Positions 1 through 8,775 of a stretch of DNA of 36,155 nucleotides are shown piece by piece. The notes under the pieces were generated by a model, which saw nothing but the letters and a program-made list of their open reading frames with translations, was not told the origin of the DNA and searched no databases. The stretch comes from Actinomycetota bacterium. Its GTDB lineage: Bacteria; Actinomycetota; Acidimicrobiia; Acidimicrobiales; CADCTF01. The stretch lies in assembly GCA_019348255.1 (NCBI GenBank), contig JAHWJU010000012.1, positions 1 to 36,155 of the forward strand, given 5' to 3'. How positions within the stretch are numbered: the first letter of the stretch is position 1; every line of letters starts with the position of its first letter. Made by a program: the position numbers and the translations under genes.

Positions 1-7
1 ATCCGCC

Positions 8-1123
8 TCACCGGCATCTCTCTGCCGTGACAGCCGGCAGGCCGTCGCCTGCCGCCCCCCGATCCGGCTCTGCCGGGCGCTCGCTCCTTCGTCCGCTCAC
101 GGGGACCGGGATCTGCAACTGGAACCCGCCGGCGCGGTACACCAGCGATCCCCCGTGCGCTTCGACAGCGGCGCGGGCGATGGCCAGACCGAGCCCGCTG
201 CCGCCGCGGCCGTCGAGGCTGACGAAGCGGTCGAAGATGACTTCCTCTGCTCCGAAGGGGACGCCTGCTCCGTCGTCGACCACGGTGAGGAGGAGCCGAC
301 CGCTCTCCGAGCAGACGACGACGTCCACGACACTTCGTGCATGCCTGCCGGCGTTGTCCAAGAGGTTGGCCACGGCCTCTGCCAGGCTGTGGCCGTCGAG
401 CGGTACCAGGGGGAGGTGCTGGTGATCGAGGCGGAAGGCGACCGCGGGATGATGCAGGGCGACGAGTTCCACCTCACGCTCCACGATCTCGTCGAGCCGC
501 GTGGGACGGAGTTGCAGCCCACCTCCCTGGTCGAGCCGGGCGACCTGGAGGAGCAGGCCCAAGAGCCTGGACACCCTGGCCGTCGAAACCGCCAGCGTGT
601 CGGCGAGGCGGGCGCGGCGAGCGGGATCTGGCTCGGCCACGACGGCTTCGGCAGTGACCACGAGGCCGGTCACGGGGGTGCGCAGTTGATGGGCCGCGGT
701 GGAGAGGAACGCCTTGGCAGACTGGCTCGAAGCCTCGGCGTCGGTGACGGAGTGCCGTAGCGCGCCCAGCAGGACGACCACCACCGACAGAGTGGCGGCT
801 CGAACCGCGCCGTTGGCGGCGGATGCGGCCACGCCAGGTTGGTGCTGGAGCAGCGCTTCGGCGGCAACCCAGACGACGGCGCTCCCGATGGCGAGCAGAT
901 AGGCAGCGGTACTGCCGACCAGGGTGGCGACGACCATCACCGGCAACAGGTAGAAGATGGCGAGCGACAGCTTCTGGCCGGAGACGTAGTCGACCACTCC
1001 GATCCCGAAGACGGCTGCGGTGGACACCACCACGATGGCAGCACGGGTGGCCGCGCCCGGGGGTCGGGCCAGCACGACCCTCGACATCCAGCGCTCGACG
1101 ACGCCCTTGCGGCTCGCTGTCAT
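8..1123 (-). CDS. Membrane sensor histidine kinase of a two-component system
   Basis: A 371-residue histidine kinase that would phosphorylate the response regulator encoded just upstream on the same strand. The N-terminal third is hydrophobic, with membrane segments at roughly residues 27-45, 52-95 and 105-122 and little extracytoplasmic loop. The HisKA H-box is AAHQLRTP with the phospho-acceptor His145. The ATPase domain shows an N-box (NLLDNAGRHA, about 253-262), a G1 box DDGAGVP (about 283) and a G2 box GGSGLGLAIARA (about 308). The ATG at 1123 overlaps the regulator's TGA by ATGA, which fixes this start and implies translational coupling; in-frame sequence further upstream belongs to the regulator gene. 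The signal sensed cannot be read from the sequence. The short loops suggest it detects something within the membrane rather than an external ligand (inference). Confidence 0.93.
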   Translation of the reverse strand: MTASRKGVVERWMSRVVLARPPGAATRAAIVVVSTAAVFGIGVVDYVSGQKLSLAIFYLLPVMVVATLVGSTAAYLLAIGSAVVWVAAEALLQHQPGVAASAANGAVRAATLSVVVVLLGALRHSVTDAEASSQSAKAFLSTAAHQLRTPVTGLVVTAEAVVAEPDPARRARLADTLAVSTARVSRLLGLLLQVARLDQGGGLQLRPTRLDEIVEREVELVALHHPAVAFRLDHQHLPLVPLDGHSLAEAVANLLDNAGRHARSVVDVVVCSESGRLLLTVVDDGAGVPFGAEEVIFDRFVSLDGRGGSGLGLAIARAAVEAHGGSLVYRAGGFQLQIPVPVSGRRSERPAEPDRGAAGDGLPAVTAERCR

Positions 1124-1803
1124 GGAGAGACGACGTAGCCGATGCCACGGGCGGTCGAGAGCAGCCGGTTCCCGTTCTGTTCGATCTTGCGGCGAAGCGA
1201 GCTCACGTGAACCTCCACGAGATGTGGCGCGTAGCGTTCGAGGCCCCAGACGTGGGCGAGGAGGTCGCGTTTCGACCACGGTCTCCCGGGTGTGCTCGCC
1301 AGTGCCGCCAGGATGTCGAACTCGAGCGGGGTCAGCGGCACGAGGGCCCCGTTCCGGCGGACTTCTCGATCGACGAGGTCGATGACGAGGTCTCGCACCC
1401 GGAGCGAAGATCCGGCGGCGATACCGGCTCGGCGCAGCACGACCTGGAGCCGGGCCATCAGCTCACGGACGGAGAACGGCTTCACCACGTAGTCGTCGGC
1501 TCCGAGGTCGAAGCCACGAAGGCGGTCCTCCTCGGCGTCGGCGGCCGTGAGGAAGATCACCGGCGTCCCGCGGCCGGAGCGCAAGCGTGCCGCGATGGCG
1601 AACCCGTCAGGGCCGACGGGAAGACCGACGTCGAGGACGGCGACGTCGGCAGGCCGAAGCCGCATCGCCTCCACTACGCGCGTCCCATCGGACAGGGCGA
1701 CGACGTCGTAGCCGTTGGCGGTCAGGGCTGCCGCCACGCCTTCGCGCACCGTGTCGTCGTCTTCCACCAGCAGTACCCGGGGGTGCTCGAAGCCACTGGC
1801 CAC
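1120..1803 (-). CDS. OmpR/PhoB-family response regulator
   Basis: A response regulator with an N-terminal receiver domain and a C-terminal winged-helix DNA-binding domain. From the GTG at 1803 it has 227 residues, the usual size for this family. The receiver has the acidic cluster VEDDD (about 14-17), the phospho-acceptor Asp58 in VAVLDVGLP and the conserved Lys in VKPF. The C-terminal half carries the typical LTPLEFDILAAL and VHVSSLRRKI elements of the OmpR effector domain. The frame is open up to a TTG at 1893, which would add 30 low-complexity residues. I prefer 1803 because it gives the family length and leaves the tandem repeat at 1886-1905 in the promoter region. It overlaps the kinase gene by 4 bp. 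Confidence 0.92.
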   Translation of the reverse strand: MASGFEHPRVLLVEDDDTVREGVAAALTANGYDVVALSDGTRVVEAMRLRPADVAVLDVGLPVGPDGFAIAARLRSGRGTPVIFLTAADAEEDRLRGFDLGADDYVVKPFSVRELMARLQVVLRRAGIAAGSSLRVRDLVIDLVDREVRRNGALVPLTPLEFDILAALASTPGRPWSKRDLLAHVWGLERYAPHLVEVHVSSLRRKIEQNGNRLLSTARGIGYVVSP

Positions 1804-1885
1804 AGGGGCAAAGCCTGCCGCAAATGCCGACCGGCCGGCGGCTCCTGGCACATCAGGCTCAGAAGGTAGTGGCGTGCCACTGAGG

Positions 1886-1905
1886 ATGCTCAAGAATGCT
1901 CAAGA
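1886..1905. repeat. Two perfect tandem copies of a 10-bp repeat, candidate regulator binding site
   Basis: ATGCTCAAGA occurs twice in immediate succession (1886-1895 and 1896-1905). It sits between the response regulator and the divergent mannosyltransferase gene. OmpR-family regulators commonly bind as dimers to direct repeats with a 10-11 bp period, so this is a plausible autoregulatory site. Binding is inference. Confidence 0.5.
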
Positions 1906-1945
1906 ATCCCCTCTGCCCCGGGCAGGCGCGGGTGAGGATCCGAAC

Positions 1946-3244
1946 ATGTCCGCGACGCCCACTCTGGACGGCTCCGCTGGTGACGACGGCGGGAGCCGGC
2001 TCCGGGTCCTGAGCGGTGGCCGGCGGGGTACGGGCCACAGAGCGGGAATCGCCTTTTCGTTGACGACCTACCTCGCGGTGCTCGCCGGCGTATTCGTGGT
2101 GGCGCAGCTCTCGTGGAGGTACCTGCCTTCTACCGTGCAACCCCACCGGTGGCCCGACCATCCGTGGCTCGGCACCTTCGCCCGATGGGACACCGGGTGG
2201 TACTGGCACATCGCCAACGACGGCTACTACTACGACGGGCCGGGGAGACAGTCGGCGGTCGCATTCTTCCCCGCCTACCCGCTCGCGATGCGCGCCGTCG
2301 GCTTCGTCGTGAGGGACCTCATCGTCGCCGGCGTGCTGATCAGCTGTGCGGCCGGAGCCAGCTACGTGTGGCTCTTCTACCGGTGGTGCCGCTCCGCCCT
2401 GGGCGAGCGGGCGGCCAGGGCCAGCGTGCTGCTCCTCGTGCTCTACCCGTTCGCCTACTTCCTCTTCGGCGCCGTCTACTCCGACGCTCTCTTCGCCGCC
2501 GCCGCACTGGCTGCCTTCGTGCTCGTAGAGCAGCGGCGACTGCTGCTGGCCACTGTCGCCGGTGCCGTGGCCGCCGCCGCCCGACCTGTCGGCGTGGCCG
2601 TGGTGATCGGGTTGCTCCTCCGTGCCTTCGAGCTTCGTGGGGTCCTCCCGGGCAGCCTCGGGGCCCTCGTCTGGTCTAGGCGCGGCCACGCCGGCAGACG
2701 GATCGACCTGCTCCCTCGCCGCCTCGACCTGAGCCGCTTCCGCTGGCGGGACTGCACGGTGGCACTCTCAGCCTTGGGCTTTGCCGCCTTCTGCGGCCTC
2801 CTGTGGTGGCGGTTCGGGGAGCCGCTCGCCTTCACGAAGGTCGAGCGAGCCGACGGATGGAACCGCCACCTGGGCCCTGACGCCCTGTTGATGGTCGATT
2901 ACTTCCGCCGCCTGGCCGACCACGGGTGGACGCTCGTGAACGTCGTGCTCACGCTCCAGGGGCTGCTCTCCATCGGAGCGGTCGCCCTCATCCCCGCCGT
3001 CGTCCGCCGCTTCGGCTGGGCCTACGGCGCCTACACGTTGATACTCGTCGGAGCGCCGCTGCTCACGTCCTCGGACTTCCTCGCCATGGGCCGCTACCTG
3101 CTGCCCGCCTTCCCCTGCTTCGCCGTTGCTGGTGCCGCCCTGGCCGACCGGCCGTGGCCCGCTCGCGTCGCGGTGCTGGCGGCAAGCGCGGCCGGGCTGG
3201 GGCTCATGACGTCCTTCTTCGCCCGGTGGTACCTCCTGTCATGA
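1946..3244 (+). CDS. Polytopic PIG-V-like mannosyltransferase family membrane protein
   Basis: A 432-residue integral membrane protein with about eight to ten hydrophobic segments. After a short polar N-terminus and a first membrane span, the first extracytoplasmic loop has ARWDTGWYWHIANDGYY, followed by FFPAYPL. The Asp in the RWD motif and the following WY/H pattern are characteristic of the PIG-V-related GT-C glycosyltransferases, which use polyprenyl-phosphate sugars on the outer face of the membrane. The ATG at 1946 is preceded by GAGG about 8 nt upstream. The gene diverges from the two-component system and may share its control region. The acceptor (envelope glycan, lipid or protein) cannot be deduced. 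Family assignment is fairly secure, substrate is not. Confidence 0.78.
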   Translation: MSATPTLDGSAGDDGGSRLRVLSGGRRGTGHRAGIAFSLTTYLAVLAGVFVVAQLSWRYLPSTVQPHRWPDHPWLGTFARWDTGWYWHIANDGYYYDGPGRQSAVAFFPAYPLAMRAVGFVVRDLIVAGVLISCAAGASYVWLFYRWCRSALGERAARASVLLLVLYPFAYFLFGAVYSDALFAAAALAAFVLVEQRRLLLATVAGAVAAAARPVGVAVVIGLLLRAFELRGVLPGSLGALVWSRRGHAGRRIDLLPRRLDLSRFRWRDCTVALSALGFAAFCGLLWWRFGEPLAFTKVERADGWNRHLGPDALLMVDYFRRLADHGWTLVNVVLTLQGLLSIGAVALIPAVVRRFGWAYGAYTLILVGAPLLTSSDFLAMGRYLLPAFPCFAVAGAALADRPWPARVAVLAASAAGLGLMTSFFARWYLLS

Positions 3245-3322
3245 CCCCTGGGCACCCCCCGCGACGGCCGGAGCATCCGCCTGGATCTTGATTGGCTGGC
3301 CCCGGCGCGAACATGGCACCAC

Positions 3323-4495
3323 ATGCGATCCGGCTCACACCCAGCCGCTTCGGCGGGCAAGGCGTCTCGAGGGATGCGGCTGTACGACACCGCCCGCCAG
3401 GCGGTCGTGCCCTTCGAGCCGGGCCAGAGGGTGAAGATGTACACCTGCGGCATCACCCCCTACGACTCCGCCCACCTCGGCCACGCCGCCACCTACCTCC
3501 TGTACGACGTGCTGCAGCGCCGGCTCCGCGACCGCGGCCATCGCACCCAGTGCGTTCGCAACATCACCGACATCGACGACCCGCTGTTCGCCAAGGCCCG
3601 CCAGCTCGAGGTCTTCTACCTCGACCTGGCGGCCGAGGAGATGGCCCGCTTCGACTCCTGCATGAGGGCCCTCAACCTGCTGGAGCCCTTCAGCGAGCCC
3701 CGCGCCACCTCGGCCATCCCCGACATCCTGGGCTTCATCGGCATGGTTCTCGACGCCGGCCACGCTTACCAGGCCGGCGGGTCGGTCTACTTCTCGGCCA
3801 GCAGCTTCGAGGGGTTCGGCAAGGTGTCCCACCTCGACCGCCCGACGATGTTGCGGCTCGCGGCCGACAACGGCGGCCACCCCGAGGACCCGGTGAAGCG
3901 TGACCCGCTCGACTTCGTGCTGTGGCAGCCGTCGGCGCCGGACGAGCCGGCGTGGGAGTCGTTGTGGGGGCCGGGCCGTCCCGGTTGGCACATCGAGTGT
4001 TCGGCGCTGGCCCTGCGCGAGCTCGGTACGACCATCGATGTGCACGGTGGTGCCACCGACCTGATCTTCCCGCACCACGAATGTGAGTCGGCGCAGTCCG
4101 AGGCGGCCACCGGCGAGCCGTTCGTGCGCCACTGGTTGCACGCGCCGCTGGTGAGCTACCGGGGGACCAAGATGTCCAAGTCCCTGGGAAATCTCGTGTT
4201 CGTGAGCGACCTGTTGAAGGAATGGGACCCGCCAGCCATCCGATTGGCCGTGCTCGCCCACCACTACCGCCATCCCTGGGACTGGACCGACGATCTGCTG
4301 GCCGACGCGGCCGAGCGGCTCGAGCGATGGCGCCGGGCCGGCTCGGCCTCTGGTGGTAGCGGCGTTCTCGAGGCGGTCCGGTCGGCCCTCGACGACGATC
4401 TCGACACGCCCACCGCGCTCGCGGCTGTGGACGGCGCCGCCGCCGCCGGGCGTCCGGTCGGTGAGGCGGCCGCGCTGTTGGGCGTCGAGCTGTAA
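3323..4495 (+). CDS. mshC: L-cysteine:GlcN-Ins ligase of mycothiol biosynthesis
   Basis: MshC joins cysteine to glucosaminyl-inositol in an ATP-dependent step of mycothiol synthesis. The 390-residue protein is a cysteinyl-tRNA synthetase relative that lacks the long tRNA-binding C-terminus. It has the zinc-ligand Cys42 in YTCGITPYDSAHLGHAATY, the HLGH (HIGH-type) motif at about 51-54, NITDIDDPLF, the second zinc region GWHIECSAL, IFPHHECE and the KMSKSLGNLVFVS loop. GITPYD and the short C-terminal region separate MshC from true CysS. The start at 3323 adds about 17 residues before MRLYDTA, where homologues also carry variable extensions; the ATG at 3374 is an alternative. The gene is direct evidence of a mycothiol-producing actinobacterium. 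pdxH follows after 4 nt. Confidence 0.93.
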   Translation: MRSGSHPAASAGKASRGMRLYDTARQAVVPFEPGQRVKMYTCGITPYDSAHLGHAATYLLYDVLQRRLRDRGHRTQCVRNITDIDDPLFAKARQLEVFYLDLAAEEMARFDSCMRALNLLEPFSEPRATSAIPDILGFIGMVLDAGHAYQAGGSVYFSASSFEGFGKVSHLDRPTMLRLAADNGGHPEDPVKRDPLDFVLWQPSAPDEPAWESLWGPGRPGWHIECSALALRELGTTIDVHGGATDLIFPHHECESAQSEAATGEPFVRHWLHAPLVSYRGTKMSKSLGNLVFVSDLLKEWDPPAIRLAVLAHHYRHPWDWTDDLLADAAERLERWRRAGSASGGSGVLEAVRSALDDDLDTPTALAAVDGAAAAGRPVGEAAALLGVEL

Positions 4496-4499
4496 GAGG

Positions 4500-5072
4500 A
4501 TGGAGCCCGAGGATCTGGGTCCCGACCCGATCGCCGCATTCCGGGACTGGCACGCACGGGCCGGTAGCGATGCCGTCTGTCTGGCCACCGCCTCCGGCGA
4601 CGGCGCCCCCAGCGGCCGGATGGTCTTGCTGAAAGGTGCCAGCGCCACCGGCTTCGTCTTCCACACCAACCGGACGAGCCCCAAGGCCCGCGACCTGTCG
4701 GGCAACCCCCGGGCCGAGCTCGTCTTCTTCTGGCCACCGGACCGTCAGGTGCGGGTGAGGGGACCGGTGGAGGTGCTCTCAGATGCCGACTCCGACGCCT
4801 ACTGGGCCACCCGCCCCCGCGGCAGCCAGCTGGGGGCGTGGGCTTCGCAGCAGTCGCAGGTGATAGCCGACCGCCCCGTGCTCGAGGCCGCGCTGGCGGC
4901 GGCAGTCGAGCGGTTCGCCGGCCAGGAGATCCCCCGGCCCCCGCACTGGGGCGGCTACCGGGTGGTGCCGGCGACCATCGAGTTCTGGCAGCACGGCGAG
5001 GACCGGCTGCACGATCGGATCCGCTACGTGCGAAGGCCGTGGGGATGGGCTCCAGAGCGCTTGTCGCCCTAG
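4500..5072 (+). CDS. pdxH: Pyridoxamine/pyridoxine 5'-phosphate oxidase
   Basis: An FMN enzyme that oxidises PNP or PMP to pyridoxal phosphate in vitamin B6 salvage. The 190 residues contain the classic PdxH order of motifs: RMVLLKG (FMN), FVFHTNRTSPKARDL, RAELVFFWPPDRQVRVRG, the SD.YW..RP.GSQLGAWASQQSQ block and the C-terminal signature RLHDRIRY with [12 protein letters not shown] at the end. Agreement with all these motifs points to true PdxH rather than to the many F420- or heme-binding relatives in actinobacteria. The start ATG at 4500 lies in GAGGATGG, 4 nt after the mshC stop, so the two are probably co-transcribed. The following peptidase gene overlaps its 3' end by 28 bp. De novo PLP genes pdxS and pdxT are in the same window. 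Confidence 0.93.
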   Translation: MEPEDLGPDPIAAFRDWHARAGSDAVCLATASGDGAPSGRMVLLKGASATGFVFHTNRTSPKARDLSGNPRAELVFFWPPDRQVRVRGPVEVLSDADSDAYWATRPRGSQLGAWASQQSQVIADRPVLEAALAAAVERFAGQEIPRPPHWGGYRVVPATIEFWQHGEDRLHDRIRYVRRPWGWAPERLSP

Positions 5073-6283
5073 CGCTCATGGCCGCTCTGGCCGCCGCCGC
5101 CCCCGGGGCACAGGCGACTCGGCACACCGCTCGGGCGGCACAGGGCAGCGGCGACCGGCTGGCTGCCGTCCAGGCGGTGCTGGACGCCCGGGTGGCTGCC
5201 CTCGGCTCGGGTGACCGCGCCGGCTGGTTGGCCACAGTCGACCCTCAGGCGCCGGCGGAGTTCCAACGAGCGCAAGGTCGTTCGTTCGACGGGCTGCGGT
5301 CCCTCCCGCTCGAGCGCTACGGGTTGCAGGCCCGCCTCGACGACAGCGGCGATCTCTCCGCCGGCCTCGACCGGCGCTACGGCGGGGCCGTGTTCCTGCC
5401 CGAGACCCGGCAGCGGATGCGCCTCCGCGGCTACGACGACCGCGACGCCGTGGACACTCTCTGGCTGACCTTCGTCCAGCGCGACCGCCGCTGGTACGTG
5501 GCCGGCGACGACGACCTCGCCGGCCTCGGGCTCGACACGTTCAGGGGGCTGTGGGACTTCGGTCCGGTGGAGACCCTCGCCGGCGAGCACCTGTTGACCC
5601 TCTACCACCCGGCTCAAGCCGAGCGGGCCAAGGCGCTGGCCGCCATCGCGGAAGAGGCTCTGGGCGTGCTCCGGCAGCGGTGGGACCAGCCCTGGTCCGA
5701 GCGCATCCCCCTCATCCTCCCCGGCTCCACCGAGGAGCTCGAAAAGCTGCTGCAGTCGACCCTAGACCTCGACAAGTTCGTGGCCTTCGTCTCCTATGGC
5801 GCCGTGCGCGACACCGGCTGGGAGACGACGGCTGCCCGCATCTACATCCAGGACAAGAACCTCTCGGGCTACGGCCGGGCGTACCAGGTCGAGACCCTGG
5901 TGCACGAGCTGGTGCACGCCGCCGGGGCGCCCATCGCCGGGCCGCAGATCCCGGCCTGGGTGCACGAGGGCGTCGCCGACTGGATCGCCACCGGCCGGCC
6001 GCACCGCGAGCGCAGGCCCAAGGGCGGTGACGGACGGCTGCCCCGCGACTTCGAGTTCACCACGGGCACTCAACCCGAGATCCTGCGGGCCTACCGCGAG
6101 AGCCGCTCGGCCATCTCGTTGCTGGCCTCGCGCTCGGGTGGTGCGGCTCCCACCGCGCTGTTCCGAGCCCTGGGCGAGGCCAAGGTGGCGCCCGGCAGCG
6201 TCGACTTCCACAGCGACGCCGCCCTCCGCAGGACCGCCGGCCTCGGCTTGGCCGAGTTCGAATCGGGCTGGGCCGGCCGCTGA
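5045..6283 (+). CDS. Secreted zinc metallopeptidase-like protein (gluzincin, peptidase MA-like)
   Basis: A 412-residue exported protein. It begins [17 protein letters not shown], a signal peptide probably cleaved after GAQA near residue 24. Residues about 35-175 form an unassigned domain that resembles small stress or transport accessory folds. The C-terminal half contains a zinc site: VHELVHAA (His287, Glu288, His291), followed by a third ligand candidate in [10 protein letters not shown] (Glu308), the HExxH plus E arrangement of gluzincins. The start at 5045 sits inside pdxH; the frame stays open further upstream but that sequence is only a shadow of pdxH. The 28-bp overlap suggests translational coupling with pdxH. 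The substrate is unknown; a role in envelope protein turnover is inference. Confidence 0.8.
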   Translation: MGSRALVALALMAALAAAAPGAQATRHTARAAQGSGDRLAAVQAVLDARVAALGSGDRAGWLATVDPQAPAEFQRAQGRSFDGLRSLPLERYGLQARLDDSGDLSAGLDRRYGGAVFLPETRQRMRLRGYDDRDAVDTLWLTFVQRDRRWYVAGDDDLAGLGLDTFRGLWDFGPVETLAGEHLLTLYHPAQAERAKALAAIAEEALGVLRQRWDQPWSERIPLILPGSTEELEKLLQSTLDLDKFVAFVSYGAVRDTGWETTAARIYIQDKNLSGYGRAYQVETLVHELVHAAGAPIAGPQIPAWVHEGVADWIATGRPHRERRPKGGDGRLPRDFEFTTGTQPEILRAYRESRSAISLLASRSGGAAPTALFRALGEAKVAPGSVDFHSDAALRRTAGLGLAEFESGWAGR

Positions 6284-6291
6284 CCCGCCGG

Positions 6292-6297
6292 TAACCT
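6292..6297 (+). promoter_or_regulatory. Candidate -10 box (TAACCT) of thrS
   Basis: TAACCT ends 8 nt before the thrS ATG at 6306. A TANNNT box this close would start transcription at or next to the start codon, giving a leaderless mRNA. No convincing -35 is visible. Confidence 0.55.
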
Positions 6298-6305
6298 CGG
6301 GCGCC

Positions 6306-8261
6306 ATGGCCGACCGGATCTCCATCCGCCTCCCCGATGGCTCCACCCGGGAGCTGCCGGCGGGCGCAACCGCCGCAGACCTGGCGGCGGCCATCGGGGC
6401 CCGACTGGCCAAGGCGGCCGTCGCCGCCGACGTGAACGGCGGGGAAGTGGATCTGCAGGCGCCCCTGCCGGACGGGGCGGAGGTGGCCATCATCACCGCC
6501 GACACACCGCGCGGGCGCCACGTCCTGCGCCACTCCACGGCCCACGTGATGGCCCAGGCGGTGACCCAGCTCTGGCCCGGCGCCAAGTTCGCCATCGGGC
6601 CACCGATCGACGACGGCTTCTACTACGACTTCGAGCTGCCGGGCGGCGCCACCTTCACCGACGACGACCTGGGCCGGATCGAGGACCGCATGCGGGAGTT
6701 GGTGGAGGCCGACCAGCGGTTCGTGCGGGAGGAGCACTCCCTCGACGAGGGGCTCGAGCTGTTCGCCGACCAGCCCTACAAGCGCGAGATCATCCAGGGC
6801 GTCGACGCCAGCGAGGGGGCGGGCGGCGGCGTGGTGACCGCTTACCGCAACTCCGAGGACTTCGTCGACCTCTGCCGGGGGCCCCACGTGCCGTCCACCG
6901 GAAGGTTGAAGGCGTTCAAGCTCATGAAGGTGGCCGCCGCGTACTGGCGGGGCGACGAGCGCAACCAGCAGCTCCAGCGCATCTACGGCACCGCCTGGGA
7001 GGACGAAAAGGCGCTGAAGGCCCACCTCACCATGCTGGAGGAGGCGGAAAAGCGCGACCACCGAAGGCTCGGGGCGGAGCTCGACCTGTTCTCCTTCCCG
7101 CCCGAGATCGGGAGCGGCCTGCCCGTGTTCCATCCCAAGGGCGGAATCATCCGCCGGGTCATGGAGGACTACTCGAGGCGCCGGCACGAGGCCGCCGGCT
7201 ACAGCTTCGTCAACACCCCCCACATCGCGAAAGGCGGCTTGTTCGAGACCTCCGGCCACCTGGAGTGGTTCGCCGAGAGCATGTACCCGCCCATGGAGCT
7301 CGAGGGCGCGTCCTACTACGCGAAGCCCATGAACTGCCCCTTCCACCTGTTGATCTACCGGTCGAGGGGTCGCAGCTACCGGGAGCTCCCCTTGCGCATG
7401 TTCGAGTTCGGCGCGGTGTACCGCTTCGAGAAGTCGGGGGTGGTGCACGGGCTGACCCGGGTCCGGGGCATGACCCAGGACGACGCCCACATCTTCTGCA
7501 CCCGCGACCAGATGGCGGGCGAGTTGTCGTCGCTGCTCACCTTCGTGCTCGACCTGCTGCGCGACTACGGGCTCGCCGACTTCTACCTGGAGCTGTCGAC
7601 CAAGCCCGAGGGCAAGGCCGTGGGCACCGACGAGGAGTGGGCGGAGGCGACCGAAGTCCTGCGATCGGCAGCCTCCGACATGGGTCTCGACCTCGTGATG
7701 GACGAGGGGGGCGGCGCCTTCTACGGCCCCAAGATCTCGGTACAGGCCAAAGACGCCATCGGGCGGACCTGGCAGATGTCGACGATCCAGGTGGACTTCC
7801 AGCTCCCGCAGCGCTTCGACATCGAGTACTCGGCCTCCGACGGCACCCGCCAGCGGCCGATCATGATCCACCGGGCGCTCTTCGGCTCGGTGGAACGGTT
7901 CTTCGGCGTGCTCACCGAGCACTACGCCGGCGCCTTCCCGGCCTGGTTGGCTCCGGTGCAGGTGCGGGTTCTGGGCGTTCGCAACGATCACGACGCACAC
8001 GCCGACAAGATCGCCGAGCGCCTGCGCTCGGAGGGCTTCCGAAGCGACTGGGTGGAGGCGGACGAACCGCTGGGGGGCCGCATCCGACGGGCCAAGCTGG
8101 ACAAGATCCCCTACGTGCTCGTGGTCGGAGACGACGACGTGGCCGCCGGTACCGTAGGGGTCAACCGGCGCGGTTCCGACCGGCCCCAGCGGGGGGTGCC
8201 TCTCGACGACTTCGTGTCCCGCCTGCGGGAGGAGGCGCTCCCTCCGGACCGGGCCAGCTGA
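6306..8261 (+). CDS. thrS: Threonyl-tRNA synthetase
   Basis: Charges tRNA-Thr. The 651-residue protein has the full bacterial architecture: a TGS domain (about 3-65), the editing/SAD domain with HSTAH (His76, His80) and a later [10 protein letters not shown] element, then the class II catalytic core with MNCPFH (zinc-ligand Cys), [22 protein letters not shown] (motif 2) and a C-terminal anticodon-binding domain from about residue 545. The ATG at 6306 starts the TGS domain directly; the longer open frame upstream only overlaps the peptidase gene. The HIT gene begins 1 nt after its stop, as in the mycobacterial thrS-HIT-pgsA order. Confidence 0.97.
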   Translation: MADRISIRLPDGSTRELPAGATAADLAAAIGARLAKAAVAADVNGGEVDLQAPLPDGAEVAIITADTPRGRHVLRHSTAHVMAQAVTQLWPGAKFAIGPPIDDGFYYDFELPGGATFTDDDLGRIEDRMRELVEADQRFVREEHSLDEGLELFADQPYKREIIQGVDASEGAGGGVVTAYRNSEDFVDLCRGPHVPSTGRLKAFKLMKVAAAYWRGDERNQQLQRIYGTAWEDEKALKAHLTMLEEAEKRDHRRLGAELDLFSFPPEIGSGLPVFHPKGGIIRRVMEDYSRRRHEAAGYSFVNTPHIAKGGLFETSGHLEWFAESMYPPMELEGASYYAKPMNCPFHLLIYRSRGRSYRELPLRMFEFGAVYRFEKSGVVHGLTRVRGMTQDDAHIFCTRDQMAGELSSLLTFVLDLLRDYGLADFYLELSTKPEGKAVGTDEEWAEATEVLRSAASDMGLDLVMDEGGGAFYGPKISVQAKDAIGRTWQMSTIQVDFQLPQRFDIEYSASDGTRQRPIMIHRALFGSVERFFGVLTEHYAGAFPAWLAPVQVRVLGVRNDHDAHADKIAERLRSEGFRSDWVEADEPLGGRIRRAKLDKIPYVLVVGDDDVAAGTVGVNRRGSDRPQRGVPLDDFVSRLREEALPPDRAS

Positions 8262-8262
8262 G

Positions 8263-8775
8263 GTGACGCTGGAGCGTCTGTGGGCCGGTTGGCGCAGCGA
8301 CTACATCACCGGCAGCGCGCCGCCCGGTGACCCGCAGGCGCAATGCGTGTTCTGCCGCATCCTCGACAGCGGCGAGCCGGACTCGGTGACGAAGGTGGTC
8401 GTGAGGAAGCGGGGCGTCGTCGCCCTCCTCAACGCCTTCCCCTACACCAGCGGCCACCTGATGGTCCTGCCTGAACGGCATCTGGGCGAGATGGAGGACC
8501 TCGACGCGCAGGAACACTCGGTGCTGTGGCGGACGGTGACGGACGGGGTGCTGGCCCTTAAGTCGGCCTATCGGCCCGAAGGGATCAACCTGGGGGCCAA
8601 CCTCGGCCGGGCCGCCGGCGCCGGCCTGCCCGGCCACCTGCACGTGCACCTGCTGCCCCGGTGGGTGGGCGACACCAACTTCACCACGACGGTGGCCGAG
8701 ACCCGGGTCCTGCCGGAGTCACTCGACGTCACATGGCAGAAGCTCCGGGACGCCTGGCCCACGGCTGCCGGTTAG
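8263..8775 (+). CDS. HIT-family hydrolase/Ap4A phosphorylase-like protein
   Basis: A 170-residue histidine-triad nucleotide-binding protein. The triad is GHLHVHLLPRW with His125, His127 and His129; CVFCRI near residues 28-33 is the CxxC element often seen in this branch, and NAFPYTSGHLMVLP is the typical substrate-pocket strand. The mycobacterial gene in the same position (between thrS and pgsA) encodes a diadenosine tetraphosphate phosphorylase, so Ap4A breakdown is a reasonable expectation. Start is the GTG at 8263, right after the thrS TGA. Its TAG stop overlaps the stop of the convergent gene at 8772. Confidence 0.9.
   Translation: MTLERLWAGWRSDYITGSAPPGDPQAQCVFCRILDSGEPDSVTKVVVRKRGVVALLNAFPYTSGHLMVLPERHLGEMEDLDAQEHSVLWRTVTDGVLALKSAYRPEGINLGANLGRAAGAGLPGHLHVHLLPRWVGDTNFTTTVAETRVLPESLDVTWQKLRDAWPTAAG

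Noticed and set aside
3245-3322. Possible promoter or small gene between the mannosyltransferase and mshC
   Set aside because: No convincing -10/-35 pair, ribosome site or open frame could be supported.
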